This document shows positions 14,610 through 22,812 of a DNA stretch of 22,812 nucleotides, piece by piece. Both the position numbers and the translations under genes were made by a program. Numbering within the stretch: position 1 is the first letter of the stretch; the number at the start of each line of letters is the position of its first letter. The DNA is from JANNRA01 sp031401035 (GTDB lineage Bacteria > Desulfobacterota > Binatia > HRBIN30 > CADEER01), in NCBI GenBank assembly GCA_031401035.1, contig JANNRA010000146.1, positions 1 through 22,812 of the forward strand, given 5' to 3'. The notes beneath the pieces are model-generated. The model saw only the letters and a program-made list of their open reading frames with translations. It was not told where the DNA came from and made no database searches.

Positions 14610-16555
14610 GGGACGATCTCCACCATGTGCCGCTGCCGCAGGTCTTCCTTGATCCAGCGCGTGTAGCGCTCCTCGAGCGCCTGCGTGTAGAGCTTTTCCT
14701 TGATCGCCTCACGGGCGGGGTCGGTGGCCGCGGCGGGCGGCGCCGCACCGGCCGCCGCGGCTTCAGCCTCCTCTTCCGCCTCGGCTGCGGCGGTGGCGTC
14801 GCCGGCCCGGGCGTCGAGCTTGACGATGTGGATGCCGGTCTCGCCGCGCACCGGATCGCTGTATTCGCCCGGATCGAGGTCGGCGACGGCGCTCTCGAGC
14901 TCGTCGCGCATCTCACCCTGCTTGAAGGTCCCGAGCTTGCCGCCGGCCTTGGCGGCGCCATCTTCGGACTCGCGTGCCGCGACTTCGGCGAAGTCCGCGC
15001 CGTCGTCGAGTTGCGCGTGAATGGCGGCCGCGCGTGCCTCGATGGCGGCGACCTCCTCGGCGCTGGCGCCGCGCGGGATCTGCAGCACGATGTGCGAAAC
15101 CGTCATCTCGCCGCCGCGCCCTTGCGGCGTCGGCTCCGCCGCGGCGCTTTCGCCTTCGCTGGCGCCTTCGTCGGCGGAGTTCTCGGTGCCCTGGGCGCGC
15201 TGGTAGCGGTCGATCTCCTCGGGCGAGACGGTGACCTTGCCGCGGATCTCGCGGTTGATGAGCTGGGCCCGCTCCAATTCCTCGCGCACCTGCTGCCGGT
15301 AGCGCTCGCGCGTCAGACCCTGCTGCGCCAGGGCGGCGTCGAGCTGGTCGTCGGAGATGTTGTTACGCTGGCGGATGGTGGCGATGGAGCGGTCGATCTC
15401 GGCATCGGGCACGACGATGCCCTGGGCCTGGATCTCCTTGGCGAGCACGCGCTGGGTGATCAGCACCTCGAGCAGGCCGGCCTGGTCCATCGTCGCGGCC
15501 TGCTGCAGGCGCGGGTCGCTGGCGGCGAACTTGCGCAGCTCGAGGGTGGTGATCGGGTCGCCGTCGACCAGGGCGACGATGCGGTTGACCACCGTGCCGC
15601 TGACCGCGAGCGGTTGCTCGACGGAACCGATGTCACAGCGGCCGCCCGCCGGCCGGCGCTGGCCGCGCTGATCGACGGTGAGCAGGCCGCCGGCCGGGTC
15701 GGCGCAGCCGGCGCTATCGCCGCCGTCGATCGCCGGGCTGCCGCCGGTCAGCGCGACGGTCTCGGTAGCGCCGCCGTTGGCGGCCAGGCGCTGCAGGCGC
15801 GCGTCGTCGGTCTGCACGTCGCCGAGGCCGGCGAAGCCGCAGGTGGTGTCGTCGACCAGGTTGTGGCCGCCGGAGGTGACGCCGCCGCTGCAGGCGCGTT
15901 GGTTACCAGCCAGTACGGTGTGGCCGAGCGTCGCCTCGCCGTCGTCGACCTGCACGCCGGCGCCGCGGTTGTGGGCGATCGTGCAGTTGGCGGCAATGAG
16001 CGAGCCCGCGTCGATGCGAATGCCGGCGCCGCCGTTCTCGGCCACCGTCGAATTGACGCACGTCAGTGTGGCGCCGTCGTTGACGATGCCGGCGCCGGCG
16101 TTGCCGGCCACCAGCGTACGCCGCACCATCAGTTGGCCGCGGTCGGCGCGGATGCCGGTCCCGGCGCCGTCGCGCACGGCGCTGTCGAGCAGCGTCACCT
16201 TGCCGCGCTCGATGACCAGCACCGTCTCGCCGCCGCTCAGCGTCAGCCCACTGAGCGACACCGCGCCGGCGAGGCGCAGGGTGTTCTCGCCAACCCCGCG
16301 CACGGTGACGACGTCGGCCCCCGGGCCACGAATGGTGAGGTCAACGGTGACCTCGAGCGGCTCCTCGAGCGCGATGGTGCCGCGCACGCCGCTGGCGAAG
16401 ACGACGGTGTCGCTCTTCTCGGCCTCGTCGATCGCCTCGCGCAGGGAGCCGTCGCCGTCGGCATCGGTATTGCGCACCGTGCGGATGCGGGCGTCGGCCG
16501 TCGCGGCAGCGGCCAGGACGAGACAGAACATCAACGGGGGAACGGTCCGAAACAT
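14606..16555 (-). CDS. Fusion: secreted right-handed beta-helix domain + SurA-like PpiC peptidyl-prolyl isomerase
   Basis: Single uninterrupted 649-aa frame. Residues 1-22 are a signal peptide. Residues 23-315 form a right-handed beta-helix: it opens with a GSLREAI motif (36-42) of CSLREA-type proteins, continues with short repeated NSTVAENGGAG-like rungs, and closes with GSPAIDGGD...DQRGQRRP...CDIGSVE (272-313), the pattern of the choice-of-anchor Q domain. From about 322 a SurA-like part begins (VVNRIVALVDGDPITTLEL), with chaperone helices to about 450, an acidic linker (456-480), a parvulin/PpiC domain (about 482-582, VSHIVLQIP ... GETGIHIVKL), an Ala/Glu linker and a last helix (612-649) as in SurA. 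Expected role: periplasmic outer-membrane protein folding. The added beta-helix is unusual. The gene is coupled to pdxA. Confidence 0.88.
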   Translation of the reverse strand: MFRTVPPLMFCLVLAAAATADARIRTVRNTDADGDGSLREAIDEAEKSDTVVFASGVRGTIALEEPLEVTVDLTIRGPGADVVTVRGVGENTLRLAGAVSLSGLTLSGGETVLVIERGKVTLLDSAVRDGAGTGIRADRGQLMVRRTLVAGNAGAGIVNDGATLTCVNSTVAENGGAGIRIDAGSLIAANCTIAHNRGAGVQVDDGEATLGHTVLAGNQRACSGGVTSGGHNLVDDTTCGFAGLGDVQTDDARLQRLAANGGATETVALTGGSPAIDGGDSAGCADPAGGLLTVDQRGQRRPAGGRCDIGSVEQPLAVSGTVVNRIVALVDGDPITTLELRKFAASDPRLQQAATMDQAGLLEVLITQRVLAKEIQAQGIVVPDAEIDRSIATIRQRNNISDDQLDAALAQQGLTRERYRQQVREELERAQLINREIRGKVTVSPEEIDRYQRAQGTENSADEGASEGESAAAEPTPQGRGGEMTVSHIVLQIPRGASAEEVAAIEARAAAIHAQLDDGADFAEVAARESEDGAAKAGGKLGTFKQGEMRDELESAVADLDPGEYSDPVRGETGIHIVKLDARAGDATAAAEAEEEAEAAAAGAAPPAAATDPAREAIKEKLYTQALEERYTRWIKEDLRQRHMVEIVP

Positions 16556-16567
16556 GATCCATCGTCC

Positions 16568-17023
16568 CTAGCACAGGGGCCGGGACCGGGTCGAAGACAG
16601 GGCGCGATTGGCGAGCGCGCCGGCCGCGCCCTCAGCACAGCGGCCCTGGTCGATGAAGCCGTCGATGAGCTGGTTGGCATGGCGGCGAACGGCCGGCTCG
16701 AGGTCGAGCGAGCGGTCGCGCGAGAAGCGCTGGTCGAGGATCTTGCGGTAGCGGGTCTGCGCCGGCGGGTCGTACTGCAGCGGGATCATCGGCCGCTCGG
16801 TGCCCAGGCCGACGTGGATGTCCATTTGCGACGAGAAGAGCTGCGGGCGGCGCAGCGCCCAGACGACGTCGTCGTAGCGCGACAGGATGGGCGCACCGAT
16901 CACCGCCGTGGTGGCCACCCGGTGGCGCGCGTGCAGCGTCGCGTAGACCGGCTGCGGGCAGGCGACGAACTGCTGCTCGACGACGTTCAGGACGCCGGCA
17001 GCGTCGGGATTCTCTTTGCGCAT
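16568..17023 (-). pseudogene. Cytochrome P450, N-terminal remnant
   Basis: 151-aa frame whose residues 40-130 look like the N-terminal part of a bacterial cytochrome P450: DDVVWALRRPQLFSS, then IPLQYDPPAQTRYRKILDQRFS (the PLQxDPPxHxxYR region, with Gln in place of the usual His), and a helix ending LIDGFIDQGRCAE. From about residue 131 resemblance stops; the last 20 residues are unrelated and a TAG follows. The I-helix, ExxR and haem-cysteine motif of a normal protein of about 400 aa are missing, and the beta-helix/SurA gene starts 13 bp further on, so no room is left for them. It cannot bind haem and is best read as a truncated gene. Start ATG 17023 is intact. Confidence 0.75.
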
Positions 17024-17132
17024 ACCGCGAGTCTCACCCCGGATCGGCCGCGCCCGTCAAGCGGCGTGCGGCGTCGCTGTCGTAGCACGCGGTGCCGCGC
17101 GGCCCCGACGGCGAGCCGAGACTGCCGCGGCG

Positions 17133-17395
17133 CTACACGATGCCACGGGTGGCGAGCAGCGCGAGGCTCTCGTCGACGACGCGCCGTCCGATTTCGCCGT
17201 CGCGGACGGGCGCCCAGACCCGCCGCGAAGGGAGCCGCTCGGCGATCAGCGATGAGAGATCGAGGGGCATCGTCACGACATTGTCGCCGATGGCGGCGGC
17301 GGTCTGTCCGCGCGCCAGGTCGCGCACCGCCAATACCACCCGATGCTCGCGATCCGTCGCCAGCGCCTGCGCGATGGCGAGCGCCAGTCCTTGCG

Positions 17396-17399
<4 letters not shown>
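17133..17399 (-). pseudogene. Short-chain dehydrogenase remnant, truncated and internally deleted
   Basis: The frame directly after the mfd stop reads TQGLALAIAQALA, then HRVVLAVRDLARGQTAAA and MPLDLSSL. This matches the first half of a Rossmann-fold SDR (the TGxxxGxG region, the cofactor-selective second strand, and the D-L-S-S-L motif). The first residues, including TG, are absent because the fragment starts at the mfd stop with no proper start codon, and the second glycine-rich position is Ala. The catalytic Y-x-x-x-K region is missing: after DLSSL the frame passes to a segment (RDGEIGRRVVDESLALL) that resembles an SDR C-terminus, suggesting an internal deletion. The 17024-17132 stretch that follows shows nothing recognisable. 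Confidence 0.5.
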
Positions 17400-20953
<3,554 letters not shown>

Positions 20954-21051
20954 GGGTCGGCTCGTGGCTGGGCGTTCGAAGGGGGCTGGGGCGAGGAGGC
21001 AACCTGGATGGTTACCAGCGCTCCGGCACCCCGACAAGGTCGATCAGGCGC

Positions 21052-21171
21052 GGTTGCGACGGTTTCGTCGCCGAGCCGTTCGACGCGTTGCGGCTGCTGC
21101 ACGAGGTCTCGACGTTCGTCGCCACGCCGCCCAAGGCCGGGGCGCGCCGGCCGCCCGCCGCCCACTCGTGA
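21052..21171 (+). pseudogene. Possible response-regulator receiver C-terminal fragment
   Basis: In the 231-bp gap between mfd and the Xre gene, the + frame reads GCDGFVAEPFDALRLLHEVSTF and ends at TGA 21169-21171. This resembles the last beta-strand and helix of a CheY-like receiver (GCDGFxxKPFD...LL..V), with the conserved lysine replaced by Glu. No in-frame start and no phosphoacceptor Asp region precede it, so it would be a broken remnant. The match is short and could be chance. The rest of the gap, 20954-21051, holds nothing I recognise. Confidence 0.35.
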
Positions 21172-21184
21172 GCGCCGCGCCGCG

Positions 21185-21607
21185 TCACTCGTCGCGGCTG
21201 CGATTGCCGCGGCGGAACGCCTTGTAGACCTCGACGACCATCTCGCGCTGGTGCTCGGTGAGGTGTGGGTCGCGGCGCAGCTCACGCACGGAATCGGATT
21301 CGTCGAGGTCGCGCGGATCGAGCACGCCGGCCTGTAGATACAGGGTCTCGGCCGACAGGCGCAGTGCACCGGCCAGCGTATTGAGCAGGGTCTGGCTGGG
21401 GTTCTTCAGGCCGCCCTCCAACTCGCGCAGGACGACGCCGGGAATACCGCTGCGCTCGATGATCTTGCGCAGCGAAATGTCGGCCAGGCTGCGCTGGCGA
21501 CTGAGATAGTCGGACAACGACGACTGCGAGCGCTTCGCCGCCGGCGGCGACGCGGCCGCCGGCTTCGCTTCGCTGCGTGCTGTCGCCTTGCGTCGCTTCG
21601 CCGCCAT
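21185..21607 (-). CDS. Xre-type helix-turn-helix transcriptional regulator
   Basis: 140-aa DNA-binding protein. Residues 1-32 are a Lys/Ala-rich, probably disordered tail. The five-helix Xre domain spans about 35-100, with the recognition pattern SLRKIIERSGIPGVVLRELEGG and the following helix TLLNTLAGALRLSAETLYLQAG. A short C-terminal helical segment (LTEHQREMVVEVYKAFR) ends it and may mediate dimer contacts; this last part is familiar from other bacterial Xre regulators. I start at ATG 21607; the longer frame to 21820 runs through the divergent gene and adds no domain. It lies 40 bp from the divergent PLP-enzyme gene, so it may control both. The ligand or signal is unknown. Confidence 0.85.
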   Translation of the reverse strand: MAAKRRKATARSEAKPAAASPPAAKRSQSSLSDYLSRQRSLADISLRKIIERSGIPGVVLRELEGGLKNPSQTLLNTLAGALRLSAETLYLQAGVLDPRDLDESDSVRELRRDPHLTEHQREMVVEVYKAFRRGNRSRDE

Positions 21608-21647
21608 GCCGGCGCTATACCCCTCGGGCCGGGAGAGGGCCAGGGGC

Positions 21648-22763
21648 ATGCATGCGATCGAGCCGGGCGCGCCGCGCACCGTCACCGCCGAGTTGGCGCT
21701 GCTGCGCCGCTTTCCTTCCCTGGCGGCGCTGCCGCGCCACGCCCTGACGACGCTGCCGACGCCGGTGGCGCCGTTGGCGCGTCTGGCGGCGGCGCGCGGG
21801 CTCGGCCCGCTGTGGATCAAACGCGACGACGTCTCCTGTCCCCTTTACGGCGGCAACAAGCCGCGCAAGCTCGAATGGCTGCTCGGCGCGGCGCGGGCGC
21901 GCGGCCGCCGCGCCGTCATCACCTTCGGCGGCATTGGTACGCACCACGGCCTGGCGACGGCGCTGTGCGCACGCGACGCCGGCATGGGCTGCGTGCTGGT
22001 GCTGCTGCCGCAGCCGGTCACCGCGCACGTGCGGCGCACGTTGCTCCTCCATCACGCCTGTGGCGCCGAGCTGCACCTGGCGGGGTCGCTGGCGGGCGTT
22101 GCCGCCGTCGCGCTGCGCCGCTGCGCCGTCGGCATGGCGCGCGGCGCGCCGCTGGCCATCGTGCCGACCGGCGGCACCTCGGCGCTGGGCACGATCGGCT
22201 ACGTCAACGCGGCGCTGGAACTCGCCGACCAGGTGCGCGCCGGCGCCCTGCCGGAGCCGGCTGCCGTCTTCGTGCCGCTCGGCAGCGGCGGCACGGTTGC
22301 CGGCCTGCTGCTCGGCCTGCGCCTGGCCGGCTTGCGCACGCGCGTCGTCGGCGTGCTGGTCACCGACATCCTGCCGCCGTCGCCGCGCCGGCTGGTGCGT
22401 CTGGCGGGCGCCGCGCTGCGCCGTCTGCGCGCCGCCGACGCGACCGTTCCCGAGGTGCCGCTGCGCAGCCGCGATCTGGTCATCGAGGCCTCGCAACGCG
22501 GATCGGGCTACGGCGCGCCGACCGAGGCCGGCGTCGCGGCGCGGCGCCTTTTCGCCGAGCGCGAGGGCGTCGGGCTCGAGACCACTTACACCGCCAAGAC
22601 GGCGGCCGCGCTCCTCGACCTCGCCGGCCGGCCCGCCTACCGCGGTCTGCCGCTACTGTTCTGGAACACCTACAGCTCGATCGATCCCGCCGACGCCCTG
22701 CCGCGCCTGCCGGACTGGCGCGAGTTACCGGCGCCGTTCCATCGATTTTTCAATCCGTCCTGA
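21648..22763 (+). CDS. PLP-dependent enzyme, ACC deaminase/D-cysteine desulfhydrase family
   Basis: Fold-type II PLP enzyme of the tryptophan-synthase-beta group, 371 aa. The PLP lysine is K71 in YGGNKPRKLEW, preceded by WIKRDDVSCP, which is the family's N-terminal pattern. The Gly loop that holds the PLP phosphate is seen as TGGTSALGTIGYVNA. The usual GxIQSNH(xRQ) active-site loop is replaced by G94-G-I-G-T-H-H-G101, so the Ser and Asn that define ACC deaminase and D-cysteine desulfhydrase are absent. The substrate should therefore not be taken from the family name. Start ATG 21648 has GGGAGAGGG at 21631-21639 upstream. It is divergent from the Xre gene. It could act on an amino acid by deamination or desulfhydration (inference). 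Confidence 0.8.
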   Translation: MHAIEPGAPRTVTAELALLRRFPSLAALPRHALTTLPTPVAPLARLAAARGLGPLWIKRDDVSCPLYGGNKPRKLEWLLGAARARGRRAVITFGGIGTHHGLATALCARDAGMGCVLVLLPQPVTAHVRRTLLLHHACGAELHLAGSLAGVAAVALRRCAVGMARGAPLAIVPTGGTSALGTIGYVNAALELADQVRAGALPEPAAVFVPLGSGGTVAGLLLGLRLAGLRTRVVGVLVTDILPPSPRRLVRLAGAALRRLRAADATVPEVPLRSRDLVIEASQRGSGYGAPTEAGVAARRLFAEREGVGLETTYTAKTAAALLDLAGRPAYRGLPLLFWNTYSSIDPADALPRLPDWRELPAPFHRFFNPS

Positions 22764-22774
22764 GCGCTGCCGGA

Positions 22775-22812
22775 GCAAGGGGTGCAAGGGGACGTTGGGG
22801 CGAAAGTGACAC
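22775..22812. repeat. Possible edge of a REP-like intergenic repeat, cut by the window end
   Basis: After the last gene the sequence contains GCAAGGGG twice (22775-22782, 22784-22791), then GACGTTGGGGCGAAAGTGACAC to the window end. From memory, the AAGGGGACGTT...GAAAGTGACAC wording resembles palindromic REP-like elements of Y1-transposase type in deltaproteobacterial genomes. The other half lies outside the window, so this cannot be verified here. Confidence 0.3.

Overview
The window is a GC-rich (roughly 70%), densely packed bacterial chromosome segment of housekeeping type. Gene content (IscS/IscA, Mfd, a SurA-type chaperone next to PdxA, lipoproteins with lipoboxes, an MltD-like lytic transglycosylase) points to a Gram-negative. 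The codon bias and the mfd - surA - pdxA order suggest a deltaproteobacterial or Binatota-like lineage; this placement is an inference with no marker-gene proof. I see no rRNA, tRNA, CRISPR array, intact transposase or prophage gene.

Layout. 1-3892 (+): iscS and iscA (10 bp apart), an inverted-repeat element, a conserved-looking 140-aa protein of unknown function, and a signal peptide peptidase SppA. 3987-8538 (-): a complete BMP-family nucleoside-type ABC importer (lipoprotein, double ATPase, two permeases). 8611-9432 (+): a short alkaline-phosphatase/sulfatase-fold hydrolase, divergent from the importer. 9446-11796 (-): ATP sulfurylase followed by a LacI-family repressor. 11934-16555 (-): an MltD-like LysM transglycosylase lipoprotein with a repetitive basic tail, pdxA, and a 649-aa protein joining a beta-helix to a SurA-like chaperone. 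16568-17399: two oxidoreductase remnants (cytochrome P450 and short-chain dehydrogenase). 17396-20953 (-): mfd. Then a possible receiver-domain fragment, an Xre-type regulator (-) and a divergent PLP-dependent deaminase/desulfhydrase-like enzyme (+).

The most unusual item is the beta-helix/SurA fusion. Its only signal peptide precedes the beta-helix, its stop overlaps the pdxA start (GTGA), and between it and mfd lie the two broken oxidoreductase genes. A simple reading is that foreign DNA entered an ancestral mfd-surA-pdxA block, decayed, and left the beta-helix fused to the chaperone.

A second theme is a dispersed palindrome built of 8-bp CACGGAGR units, present three times: after iscA, between the convergent sppA and importer operon ends (with a T-run), and between the binding-protein and ATPase genes of the importer, where it takes the place of a Shine-Dalgarno sequence. 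In the last two positions it could set transcript ends and expression ratios.
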